Source of the DNA: Neopestalotiopsis rosae
Taxonomy: Eukaryota; Ascomycota; Sordariomycetes; Amphisphaeriales; Sporocadaceae
Length of the DNA: 64,000 bases
Reading direction: 5' to 3'
Assembly: GCA_023078685.1 (NCBI GenBank)
Contig: JALGAS010000004.1
Span: forward strand, 496,001 to 560,000
Part shown: positions 53,637 to 64,000 of the stretch, piece after piece
Layout of the letters: each line of letters opens with the position of its first letter
Position numbering within the stretch: position 1 is the stretch's first letter
Notes under the pieces: generated by a model
Databases searched by the model: none
The model's input: the letters and a program-made list of their open reading frames with translations, nothing else
Told to the model about the DNA's origin: nothing
Translations under genes and position numbers: made by a program

Positions 53637-56559
53637 GGTTCGTAGGAAGTCGATGTCCATGCAACATTCTTGCGTGCAACTAAACAATCTTTGAAGCCAG
53701 ATTCAGGGCCTGCGGGAATGGGCATTGACAATGAAGACCAAGCCGCAACATGCTTGAATCACAAGACCAGCAGCAAATAGCTGATCTGTGAAATCGCATT
53801 GATACTGGCATACTCAACTACCCGTATGGGTCGAGGTCACCATGTAAGACAATTTCCCATATCATACACTTATATCCCGCCATGTTTTGAATTTGATGGA
53901 GGTGCCCCGTAAGACATTGATCGTAGTAGTTACTTGCCAACTAGTAGATATCATACGTTGAAGTAGATCATTAAAATCGAGACTTGCTGCAACATAGGAA
54001 ATTCAGTATTTACGACTGGAAGCTGCATTACATAGGCCGACTGGCACGAAATGGTGCTAGTAACAAGCGCTCGTGAATTATATGGAGACGAGTATCACTT
54101 CTCGCCAAAATAGCAATCGACTCTCGAAGGGCCTAGGGAAACACCAGGTACGATTAATGGAACCCAACGTCAACTTTTGCAAAAGGCCAAATGAATTCTT
54201 GATGGGTTCAAGGGGTTTAAAGTGCATGCATTCTAGCTCACGCAGACTGAGTGAACGAGTATCTAATATAGGTGTTTAGGTGCCTGCGAGAATATATGCA
54301 TATCTACTAAGTCCTGGCCTCTTATAAAGAGCATCCATCTTGCTATTAGTATAATGAGTTGGGCAGGGAATGTCGCAGGCAGATCGATGGAGGGTGCTTT
54401 GGGGCGTGAGCAGTTGGCACCTTTTCCTTTGATGGATGGGGCCGCTGCGCGGTGCAATGCAGCCCAGGGAATCGTCCAGATGGGCGAGGTCCCTGGACCA
54501 CGCGCAGATTTCAGAACGGATTTTCGGGGGGAATTGTGAGCCGTGGCCGCAAGTTTTCTTCCTTACGGTTCCAGACACCTTGGCGGGACGGCAGCTGTGC
54601 GTATCTTTCAGCACGACGTCTCCAAAAATAAGGCTGGTAAGAGAAGTTTAAGGCCGCTAAGGCATCAACTTCCGTCTTGGCATGGCACCAGTGTGGATGA
54701 TCGAGCTGACCACGGCTGACCAACGTACATACCTGTGTAAGCGATAAATCGGACCAGTTTTTGCATAGTTCTGCTCAGTTCTGTGACTGAGCAATGACCA
54801 TGAAATGATCACATTAGTGAGTGATATCTTTCGTGGAGGGGGGTGAAGGAAGAGAGGAAAAAAAGAGAAGGGGAAAAAAAAAAAAGCCGAGCTCGTTGAA
54901 GAACTTAGCCGTCCATTAAACCTGTGTGCTAGAGTGCCCGGCCATGGCCATGTAATATGTACAGAGTACACACGAAGCAAACTGAGCCCGCCAAGTACCG
55001 TGATGCAATCGTAAGTTGTCTGGCCACCTGCAACACTTTCTCCAGATCTCTTGGAAGTCTGGCAACATGCAAGCACTACAAGAATCAAAATATAGAACTT
55101 GACCGCCCTATAATAGAGCTGGTTTGGACTCTCGGTCATAATAGACCGAGTCGCAGCTGCTGAATAAACGGTTTGCGACGCAGTCCAAATCCTTAATGAG
55201 CGAACTCGTATACCCCCATGTACAGGCAGCCATCTCCTTTACTTGCATAAGAATAAGGTTCACTTTTCACAAAATACGCTGAAAGGAATGGCCAATGGCC
55301 ACGAGTGATTCGTTACGCTTTTCATCGCTTTCCAAGATGGTCGTTCTCGTAGAGAACCCTTGTTCCATACCCAAAGAACTAAATAATGAGATCGAATCTA
55401 GAGATTCCACTTATTCTACGGCCGGCAGCTAATGTCACTACTGCAACCCTGCTTGGAGAAAAGGGACCCGGATATGGAGAGAAGATCAGCAACGAACCCA
55501 TTGGGCTATCCACTTGTCGCGTCAACCCTGGCTAACTATGATTCAAGGGTCAGTATGCAATTCGAGGTTATTGTACGAAGTATGCAACGACACCATGCAC
55601 AATATGACCATCAACTGCGCAGCGTGGACGGCGTCTTCTTTTTTTTTTTGTTCTTATTTTGAATAGAAAAGGAAATAGATTTGCGTCATGTAGAAAAACA
55701 TAATTGGACATACGATTTATGATACTCTGGAGGTTGGTAGGCGAATTACGTGTTATGTATCTCCAGGGATCAACTCGACACTACAGCACTGCCACAAGAG
55801 GCCTGATACCCCAAAACAGCATGCAGACATCATTTTCGAGATTCGTCAATCATTTCGGCTCAGGATTTGTATGTAATTCCTTTAATCAATACATGCAAAA
55901 GTCGCGTAATAATTCGAAATTCAACGACCAAAGGACCAACCATATCGACAGAAGTAATCAGGAAGGCAGATGCTACTGAGTAATGCCTTGAGATCGGTCA
56001 TGATTCTTACTCAGTCAATCCATATATGAATATGGATATCACCATACTGGTTTTCTCTAAGGATTGTCTTGTCGCTCGATCCATTTTCAATTTGATTCAA
56101 AAATTAGCGAGGGATACTGTCAGGAACGGTCATAGAACCGCGCAAGAAAATTCCATCTTATGCTGGTGGTGCAAAGCAGGGAACTTTAGTCATCGAGCGT
56201 GCCTACATCAGCGATCTAGGTACTATGTATTTTTCTGCAACAAACGCCCAGATATGGCCGTAGAAAAGCATCGGCCCATGCCAGTTACGTCGCAAAGTAA
56301 AGGTCCAGTACAGACGCATATGTTTCGTAGGTAAGAGGCTCTTTTTAGCATCTCTATATTCGATACTTGTCACAAGTCATTTCCCTTTCTAAGCCCTTTT
56401 CGAATTCGCCGGTGAAACGACCGCAAGCAAAATTACTGTTCAACAGAGAAAATCGAGTTCAGAGGTCATCAGCGTTCACCACTAGATCAGTGACTCATCG
56501 AGGTTGTCCTCGTTGCCATAACTCAATCGTTTACATCGTCTACCCATAACATCGTGACC
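53261..56559. other. Gene-free region of about 3.3 kb
   Basis: No supported coding sequence. Contains the 33-G run (53603-53635), an A-run near 54884-54896, T-runs near 53500 and 55640, and scattered short ORFs without recognisable content. Confidence 0.5.
53603..53635 (+). repeat. Homopolymer of 33 consecutive G
   Basis: An uninterrupted run of 33 guanines, followed by AGG. It is by far the longest G-tract in the window and is predicted to form stacked G-quadruplex structure. Its length may be unreliable. Confidence 0.9.
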
Positions 56560-57331
56560 TTAATCATCCTCTGGAGGTAGTTCGTCGTCGATATACCTGA
56601 TCAGGCTGATCCGCATCTCTGTGGTATCGTTGCCCCTTAATATGTCGCTAATAAAATGTGCTTCCACTTGCATCTGGACCATCTCCAAGGCTCCTCGCAA
56701 CACGCCGCAAAAGATATTTGAGTACCAAAGCTCATCCTGGGCTCTGCCGTCGTCTGGTAGTTCCACAAAGTCTGCCAGCGGGTTCTCCTCAAAGACCAGA
56801 GAGAACTGCTTATTGTCGTTTGTCCAGTTTGTGATGGTGGGTGTGATATTGAGGAAGATCTTGAAACCAACCTAGGCGCCGTCAATGTTAGCATGACAGA
56901 TCCTTCCATTCAAAGTATACTCGGAATATTGGTGCGAGAACGTGCGCACCTTTGCTATCATCTCGGCAGTCTCGCGGAAATTCGAACATCGGCGCATCGT
57001 GTTTGACTTTGCAAGGTAATCCTCAATCAAGCGCAGGCCAATATTGTAGCCCATTCGATCGAGTTGCTTGTTGACCTCCACATAGTCGGATTCGAAGTCT
57101 TTGCATAACTGAGCGACAATGGTTCCGTATGTAAGGGTCACTAACTCGGCGTTGACCTTGTCGATTCGGCCCCTGCAAGTCTAGTCAGAACGAGCGATTC
57201 GTGACGATCCCGAGTGATTCTTACTTCCAGATCCTGATCGTTGCACTGTGTCAGCTTATCCAATCTCAAGTCTTGCCAAACAGTTGCTGCACGTACTCTT
57301 CGCCCACGCGGGCAGCCTTGCTTGCTGACAT
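56560..57331 (-). CDS. BET3: TRAPP complex subunit BET3 (TRAPPC3)
   Basis: A protein of 192 residues, the usual BET3 size. TRAPP tethers ER-derived vesicles at the Golgi and acts as an exchange factor for Ypt1/Rab1. Recognised blocks: RIDKVNAELVTLTYG, VNKQLDRMGYNIGLRLIED, FRETAEMIAKVGFKIFLN, TPTITNW, then DFVELPDDGRA, LWYSNIFCGVLRGALEMVQM and IRYIDDELPPEDD. Four exons: 57331-57297 (MSASKAARVGE plus 2 nt), a 9-nt microexon 57225-57233, 57172-56950 and 56871-56560. The sum, 579 nt, is whole codons. The microexon is required to give GEEIWKGRIDK, which matches the conserved N-terminus. The Cys in SNIFCGVL is a conserved feature of BET3. Divergent from the U5 WD40 gene. Confidence 0.94.
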
Positions 57332-57972
57332 CCTCGTCGACGGTCAGGGTCACAGACGCGACTTTTGATCAGACCATGGAAAGAAAGGCGATCGTTGGAT
57401 ATCTTTCTTAGTTCTCGGTGATGCAATAAATCATGGGTCTTGTGCCTTGAGCCTGGTCGCAAAATTCGAACTTTGCCGGTGAAATTGATGTCGATGGAAT
57501 GCTCCTCAGGCGCAAGCTGGACCTCCTTTGACAGCTGCACATTGGCTAATCTAATGGAGCGCAGGCCGATAGAGACGGCAGAATCGTAACGGTAAACGGG
57601 ACATTTGGTAAGGCGGTGAAGCCTCTGGCGGGGCTCAAGTGATAGCGCGACTGTACGAAGTGCTAAGGGTCCACTCCGCCCGCAAGGTCGGTGCTCCCAA
57701 GCTCCAAGCTCCGACGTCACTTCCCTCGGCCCGGAACATTGCTAGTACCGACCCATTTTCTTGAGCCTACCTATGCTGGTCCAATTGGTTGCAGTACACA
57801 GCCCTGAATGCATTGGTGATAGCTTCATCACCGACATCTAATTCGTGCGAACACGCGATTGCCTAGACATTGACGATCCGCACCACAACGACTAGAAGAT
57901 TCAGCCAGCTTCATCTTGACCCTACCATTTTGCCGAGCGCAATCGTGCGTACGACGTGAACCACCAACTACC
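57332..57972. promoter_or_regulatory. Divergent promoter region, BET3 / U5-40K
   Basis: A 640-bp gap between divergent housekeeping starts. The 154-residue open frame on the minus strand (57256-57720) overlaps BET3 exon 1 out of frame and has no domain, so I leave it out. I see no clear regulatory repeats. Confidence 0.45.
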
Positions 57973-59158
57973 ATGGCCGAGAAGCGCCCCCGCCGCCCGT
58001 CTGACGATACAGGCGCGGCTGGACAGATGATCGTCAAGAGACAGAACGTAGGAGTCAGCACTGCTCTAGCCCGCCGCGACGGTACTTCGAGTGGTGCTTT
58101 GATACAATCGGTAGGCTATCCTTTGTGTACACATGGTAAACTCCCCAATTAACAGACTTGTGATTAGGCTCCACGAACGAGTAGCCTCGACGCTCCTGTT
58201 ATGGAGCTGGCAGGTCATGCTGGCGAAGTCTTTTCCGCACGATTCGATCCTACCGGTCATCTTCTCGCAACGGGCTCCATGGATCGCAGTATACTTTTGT
58301 GGAGGTCCCATCATGACTGCGAAAACTATGGCGTTTTGAACGGTCATCGTGGTGCGGTGTTAGACCTTCAGTGGTCGCGGGACTCCTCTATCCTATTCTC
58401 TGCATCTGCTGATATGCACCTTGCAAGCTGGGATTTGACGTCTGGTCAGCGGATACGGCGGTATATTGGCCACGAAGAGATCATCAATACAATGGACATT
58501 ACAAAACGCGGCGAAGAAATACTCTTCAGTGGCAGCGATGACGGCACAATTGGCATATGGGACCCGCGCACGAAGAACGCCTCCGACTATATTGAGACAG
58601 AGTTCCCCATCACCGCCGTGGCAGTGTCTGAAGCTGGGAATGAGATCTATTCTGGAGGAATTGACAACGATATCAAGGTCTGGGACTTGCGAAAGAAAGC
58701 TGTCGTATACTCGATGCTGGGTCACAACGATACCATCACAAGTTTACGTGTCTCCCCAGATGCTCAATCTCTGCTCTCATATTCGCACGACTCGACTGCC
58801 AAGACTTGGGACATTCGACCTTTTGCACCAACGGAAAGACATATTCGCACTTTCGATGGTGCGCAGGCCGGGATCGAGAAAAATCTCATGCGCGCAAGTT
58901 GGGATAAGAGTGGCAAACAAATTGCGGCACCTGCTGGCGATGGAACCGTGGTTATCTGGTCCAGCGACAATGGCAAGCTGCTGTACAAGCTCCCAGGTCA
59001 CAAGGGCACGGTAAACTGCGCGGAGTTTGCGCCAAACGATGAGCCGATCAGTAAGTCACTATTTCCCCATTACCACTGACATTCTTTGCTAAGATAAGAA
59101 ATTTCTAGTCCTTTCTGCGTCGTCTGACCACCGGGTCTTGCTGGGCGAGCTGCGATGA
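57973..59158 (+). CDS. U5 snRNP 40K WD40 protein (SNRNP40/Cwf17)
   Basis: A protein of 356 residues in three exons: 57973-58110, 58168-59050 and 59109-59158. The N-terminus (MAEKRPRRPSDDTGAAGQ) is basic and disordered. Seven WD40 repeats follow, each with GH and a WD-like ending: for example ELAGHAGEVFSARFDPTG, LNGHRGAVLDLQWSRD and YIGHEEIINTMDITK, then SGSDDGTIGIWDPR, GGIDNDIKVWDLR and LPGHKGTVNCAEF. The final exon completes the last blade (SASSDHRVLLGEL). The order matches U5-40K, a component of the U5 snRNP and Prp19-associated spliceosome; a related WD40 protein cannot be fully excluded. It is divergent from BET3. Confidence 0.92.
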
Positions 59159-61179
59159 GCTCGCTTTAGATCAGTTCTCTGCCCTTTTTGGCCCTCAAAA
59201 CATCGACCGTCGAGTCCGCAAGGGCTTGTAATGGGCATGTCTCCGCAAACCGACCCAAACATGAGAGATTAGTGCTACCAACCTGAGCGACATCCTCTCT
59301 GAAGTAGCACATGCGATGCAGTGATGCTGGCGTATTTTTTTGGCCACGCCCGCCACGCGGATCACGATGCACGGGACGACCATGGTGGCAAGTAAGCAGC
59401 CCGCGCAATGATCAAGAAGCTGTTGCTTTGAATTACAGCCTTGTTCCTTGCCATTTTCCAAAGATACCCATGAAATGAGAGCTTCATGCTCTGCCAGCAA
59501 GAGGTAGGGTCTTCCTCAGCTGTCATTTCAAACTTATAGTGCGAACGGAGCAATTGTGATGAAGTTTAGTCTGTTGACGACGCTCGTGACCGAATCAATA
59601 AGTCCGATGCCGAGACGGAAGTCCAATGCGATAGGCTTCATTCTGCGCATTGCTCGTTGCTGTGCATATAACGAACCGTCTTGTTTGCGGACAGACACAT
59701 CGCAGAATCGTAGGTAGTAGATACCAACAAAGTATCAGTCGTAACAGTGCTCACTGATACATTCACAATTCAAAAATACGAAGTTCTCTCTATTGGCCGG
59801 TCCAATCAATACATTATCAGGAGTAAAAGGTGGGACTTTGTTCCCAAATTCGTGAATCAATATCAAACTTGGCCTTGGCCCAAACCTCAGCTCCCCGCGC
59901 CCAGGTACATAGTATCTCCCTGTCTGGCAAGGTGGCGGCTATGTACTTGACTAGCCCTGGACAGCCAGTCAAACCAGTCCAGGGTGGTCTCTCGGTAGCC
60001 AATCCGAAACACTTTATCCCCTGCATCACGTCTCATACTCGAGCTTCCGCTGTCAGAGAAGTCGTCGCTTCAACCATGAGTCCAGTCCTATTGGCCCCAA
60101 CATGTCGCTGCTCTGTCTCTTTCTGTGAATCCAGGGGCTCCGGGCCCCCAGATATTGACTCCTAACTCTCTCTTCCAGCTGAGATGATAGAATTCTGCAG
60201 CGCAAATGTGCATGCCTTTTACATGTGTCTGGTTCTGGTGGCCACTGGGATGCTAGTAGAGGTATGCAACGAACACCTCGCGCGGCAAAGACCTGCCTCA
60301 TGAGTACCCCAGAGTCAATCACAAGTCTTGCTATCCTCGCGCCAAAATCCAGCGTCTCGTGAGGTGTAGTTACATGGGGCTTGGATGAGACGGCGACCGC
60401 GACCCTGGAGTTCGTGGCTGCGTCTGTGTCTTCGTCGCAGAAATCTTCACTTCCCGACTATCAAGTCGTCTTCAAACAACCTTTTCATGGCGTCTTGTGC
60501 CCTGGCCTAACAAGATTCCCCCAGTCGCGATCTTGGCCGTCAGTAACTTTTGAGCGATTACATTCTTGTGCCTGGTGCAGCATAGCCCTCCGATATTTCG
60601 ATTCTGTTTTCCTTGCGATCTTGTACGCGTCCACAAGCCTTCTCGTTCATGTCTACTCGTCCATGTCTATAAGCGATCCTTGCAGGTAGATTCTCGTCTT
60701 CTATTCTGTCGCTCAATATTCCTTTGAGTAGCCACAAGCTCAGGTAGCCTACTACGCGGCCTATTCTCTTAACTTTGGCTGGCCAACATTTTCTGTTCGA
60801 CTGAATCAAAATCTATACAATATTTCCGCCGGTTGATCCGTCTAGCGCCACGACCAACGTCCATTTCACGCCCGAATACGTTTTGCAACCCGACCCTGGG
60901 ATACCCAATTCAACCGCCAAATACTCGGGGAAGCTCGCTAGAATACGACAATCTGATTCAGGCAGCGAGAAGCCTTGACTGGCGGAATTGGTGAAGGGGA
61001 GATAGTAGGGTCAAATTGAGCGAACAAGTGCATCCGCCATATTGGTACCGCCTAGCCATCTCAGGCGACAACGAAAGTTCCGGGGGTTTCCTTACTCTGC
61101 AGTCCATTGGCTAGGTTGTGTCGGAATATGTTTGTGAATAAATGGTGAGGTTCGACATAGAAGCGCAAGTATCCGCAAG
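59159..61179. other. Intergenic region of about 2 kb
   Basis: No supported gene. Short ORFs (for example 59830-60165 and 60381-60689 on +) have no domain. It includes the U5-40K 3' flank and the promoter of the next gene. Confidence 0.5.
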
Positions 61180-62494
61180 ATGGACTTTCTCCGTTCAAGA
61201 ATGAACCAAGCTGGTACGGCCGAGGAGCACGCAGCAGATTTGGAGCAAGGCTGCACCTCCGAATCATCGCAGAGACGAGAGGCTGGCCATAATGATGCGC
61301 AGGAGCAAGGGCAAAGTCGTTGGACTCGGTTCAGGCCTCAACTTTCCTCCATCGGTACAGCTAGGTCTGAAGGTGCGCAAAGAGTGGACAGGCCGAATGT
61401 GGACCGTGGCGCCGAGGCAGGCCGGAAAACGTCGAGATTCCATCTCGGTCTGCCCTCCCTCCCATCTGCTCGTCTCGCGATTCCCAAGATCGCGCGCACG
61501 CGAACGCGCCATGAATCAACAAACAACTCCGAAGAAGCTGGTGCGCACGCCTCATTTTCTCGAACACGCACAGCACAATCCACAAACCCCGTCGAATTGC
61601 GGTCAACGCTTGAAGGCTCAGGGTCCAACCACGGCCGGAGCAGGCGGTTATTCAGAGGTCGGCAGCGGGCAGAAATGCATCTTGGAAGGCGTGGGGATAA
61701 TCACAGGCAATCAGAGCGGGGTGTAAAGCCCCGAAGATTCTTGTTCTGTTTTCCATGGATCCAAAGTCGCCGCATTCGGTCTCAGATCCTGAGATGTTTC
61801 GTGTCAGGCATGTTTTTGCTCTTGATGCTAGCCATTTGTAAGTTTCCAAGTCTTGTCGTTCTCAATGCCCTCAGCTCAAGCCGGTTATTAATCTTGATGC
61901 CACAGATCTTGCGCTCAGCGTGACGAAGAATATCAACAACAGCGAATTCACCATACTACTGATCTTGATCATTCTCTTTGTGACCATCTTTTTCTGTCAT
62001 GGTCTCATACGGCTCTGTATGCTGATTGTAAGGCCAAAATCTGATGAAGATGACAATAGAGCTCGTCTGCCGGAAATGTTCGGCCCCGGTGGTTACGCCG
62101 TGCCAAGACGACCAATTCGTGTTCTTCTGGCTCGAGACGAAGAAGCAGCGGGCTTGGAAAGTGAGACGACGAAGCTGCAGCCCCCTGCATATGGTCTCTG
62201 GAGAGAAAGTGTGGTATGTTCTTGTTTACTTGATGATTTCCAGGAACAAATACTTACAGAATCTAGCGCGTGGACCCAAATCGAATCTATTGGCAGCGCA
62301 ATGACGAGCCCCCTTCGAGTGGTGATGCAGTCACGCGCCCGACGACAGCAAATCGGCCACCCTCATATCTTTCAGACGACGGCGTAGAGTACGTGGTTGA
62401 AGCCCGGCCAAGGTCAATGGCGCCTCTGTCGGATTTTGCAGCAAATGATGTGTCGCTTCCACCTCATCCCTCCGAAACTGGAAGGTTGCGGTAG
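61180..62494 (+). CDS. Conserved fungal membrane protein of unknown function
   Basis: A protein of 397 residues in three exons: 61180-61837, 61906-62213 and 62267-62494. The N-terminal ~200 residues are hydrophilic, rich in Arg, Ser and Glu, and predicted disordered. Two hydrophobic segments follow, at about residues 210-235 (SGMFLLLMLAIYLALS, across intron 1) and 240-265 (FTILLILIILFVTIFFCHGL). After them comes a polar tail with PPAYGLWRESV, joined across intron 2 to RVDPNRIYWQR, a block I recall from hypothetical proteins of many filamentous ascomycetes. The tail also has PPSYLSDDGVEYV, a possible PPxY motif for WW-domain/ubiquitin-ligase adaptors. I do not know a function; the topology suggests a short hairpin or two-pass membrane protein with both long tails on one side. 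Confidence 0.85.
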
Positions 62495-63140
62495 TCCCGA
62501 GCTGAGTGGTGGTCGTAAAAAGCATTTTGCAAGGAGTTGAGCCATTTAGGTGCCTTATTTGTGTATTCATGTACTGCTAGCGACGGTGTCAAGGGGTACT
62601 TTGCTGATGGGTAGAACACCTTTACGTATGTTTAGAGAAGAGAACGCGTCACATGACAGTAATAATCAATTCTGTTGAGTTCAATGGCTAGTTACAGTCC
62701 ACGCTAACCAACGAGGTCATTGTAGCAGCCAATGATAGATTCGTCAAATAATTGCAGCCGCCTGAACGATCTATGACCAACATATATTTTCACTCGTCTC
62801 ATGTCTCCAGAGGAAATAAGAAACGCCCGTTCGAGTAGCATCACAAGGTCCTTCATAAGATCAAGAATGTTACTGTTCACTCATTTCCATGACATTCATC
62901 TCCTTGATAGATTTTGACATGAATGCTTCTTACTGTTCCCTGCAAGTGCCACTCTTTTGTATGAACAGGAAACAAAAAAGTTGATCAAAGGTCTTGAGCT
63001 CGGCATTGTCATCCATTTGAAAGCATGGCAGACCAAAAATATCTCTATCAAGCTTTATTCTATTGCATTGACTGGACCATGTCAACTAGTCCACGACCCA
63101 AAATTCATTCATATATCCCCGCAACGTTTTCTGGATTTCA
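62495..63140. other. Intergenic region
   Basis: The 3' flank of the membrane protein gene and anonymous AT-rich sequence. No gene is supported. Confidence 0.45.
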
Positions 63141-63449
63141 ATGCAGCACATCAGTAGAAGCAACCTCGGCCACGCCATGTATCGACCAGACTCATTCGAA
63201 CATATGTCATCTGTCGGAACGTCGTATTGCCAGCTCCCCGAATGCAGGGCTGGAATGGAAGTTGGTAAAGGAGATTATTGTTCAACAAAGTGCTCTCGAC
63301 GCGAACAGCTGAATTATCTGGCTCCTCCCATGATGGGCGCAACTCTGATCTTTTCAGTCAGTTGCCTTGGTTTTGGCGTAGGACTTTCTTGTTGGGCCGT
63401 CCTTTGCGTAAGCTTGCCGGTGCTTGCTAAGACATGGGTTGGGCGGTAG
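63141..63449 (+). CDS. Doubtful small protein with Cys pairs and hydrophobic C-terminus
   Basis: An open frame of 102 residues (alternative start at 63177). It contains YCQLPECRAG, then GDYCSTKCS, a C-x4-C ... C-x3-C pattern like small zinc-binding modules. A C-terminal hydrophobic stretch follows (ATLIFSVSCLGFGVGLSCWAVL), ending KTWVGR. This ordered layout is unusual for a chance frame, but codon use is not convincing and no upstream exon could be confirmed. I do not recognise a family. It could be the last exon of a larger gene or a chance ORF. Confidence 0.25.
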   Translation: MQHISRSNLGHAMYRPDSFEHMSSVGTSYCQLPECRAGMEVGKGDYCSTKCSRREQLNYLAPPMMGATLIFSVSCLGFGVGLSCWAVLCVSLPVLAKTWVGR

Positions 63450-64000
63450 CAGGCCAAAGCTTGGACTTGATGATTCAATATTGATTTTAATGAAATGTTT
63501 CTTAGCAGCAATGGATTACATTTATGAACAGCCCGACTTCACGGTAATGGCATCTGCTTAGATATGCTGACTGGGGACAAGCTTTGAGAATTGTGATGAT
63601 AATCTCTGTAAAAGCCGCAAAAGAACACACGTGACAAGCAGATTTAGTACCAATTGCGGCTGTATTTCAGTATATATTCCTTCTGACTCCATGGCGAAAA
63701 TCAAAGTCAATGAGAGAACCTATACCGCCTTTGAACCAAGACAATGGCTTGATTGAGTGAATAATGCGCAAGTCTGTACCGGCACCCACTGCTTCTCCAG
63801 GTCATTTGTTAACGTCGCATAGTGACCGGGCTCGAGTTGTCATGGCCCTGCGCAGAAGGCGCTTGTTTTCAATCTGTGTGGCATTCATAATTCAATATTA
63901 GCATTGGTGTTTTGAATTGTAATAATGAACTTTAGATCCTCGTAGATTCAACACAGCTACGCTAAATGCCATGTAACGGTTGACTGTCCAGTCACATGAC
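63450..64000. other. Non-coding end of window
   Basis: About 550 bp without a supported gene. Nothing notable seen; a gene may begin beyond the window edge. Confidence 0.4.

Noticed and set aside
57256..57720. 154-codon open frame on the minus strand near BET3
   Set aside because: It overlaps BET3 exon 1 in another frame and shows no family likeness.
1..64000. CRISPR arrays, insertion sequences, bacterial operons
   Set aside because: None seen, and not expected in a spliced eukaryotic genome; no spaced direct repeats or transposase motifs were noticed.

Overview
The window is nuclear DNA of a filamentous ascomycete (Pezizomycotina). The evidence is many introns of about 50-80 bp with GTRNGT donors and short CTNAC-type branch sites, Zn2Cys6 regulators, a large multimodular NRPS, and fungal orthologues such as SomA/Flo8, GUF1 and the U5-40K WD40 protein. 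I could not fix the genus. A Sordariomycete-like species is only a guess.

Left part (1 to about 37.6 kb) is accessory. It opens inside a nonribosomal peptide synthetase whose start lies outside the window. Next comes a dense set of catabolic genes: dienelactone hydrolase, M20 metallopeptidase, D-2-hydroxyacid dehydrogenase, a Zn2Cys6 regulator, a Dal5-type MFS anion transporter divergent from a 5-oxoprolinase/hydantoinase, an NmrA-like protein, a PCMH-type FAD oxidase, a sarcosine-oxidase-like peroxisomal FAD enzyme, a YjlB-type cupin divergent from a second MFS transporter, a Baeyer-Villiger-type monooxygenase divergent from a Rieske oxygenase, a second Zn2Cys6 regulator, and a secreted rhamnogalacturonan acetylesterase. 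Several shared promoters carry repeated GATAAG sites (AreA/NIT2 type). This fits nitrogen-controlled use of an N-containing compound. My best inference is lactam, hydantoin or N-methyl amino-acid catabolism; the substrate is not proven.

Right part (about 38 to 62.5 kb) is mostly conserved housekeeping genes separated by long non-coding stretches: GUF1 (mitochondrial EF4), a secreted GH16 glucanase, a gene-free stretch of about 7 kb, SomA/Flo8 (LisH transcriptional regulator), a 33-G homopolymer, TRAPP subunit BET3 with an inferred 9-nt microexon, the U5 snRNP WD40 protein, and a conserved two-TM membrane protein of unknown role. The last 1.5 kb holds at most one doubtful small ORF.

Most multi-exon models were rebuilt by hand from splice signals and reading frame, and the exon lengths sum to whole codons where I computed them. 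Family assignments come from motif recognition, not from a database search.
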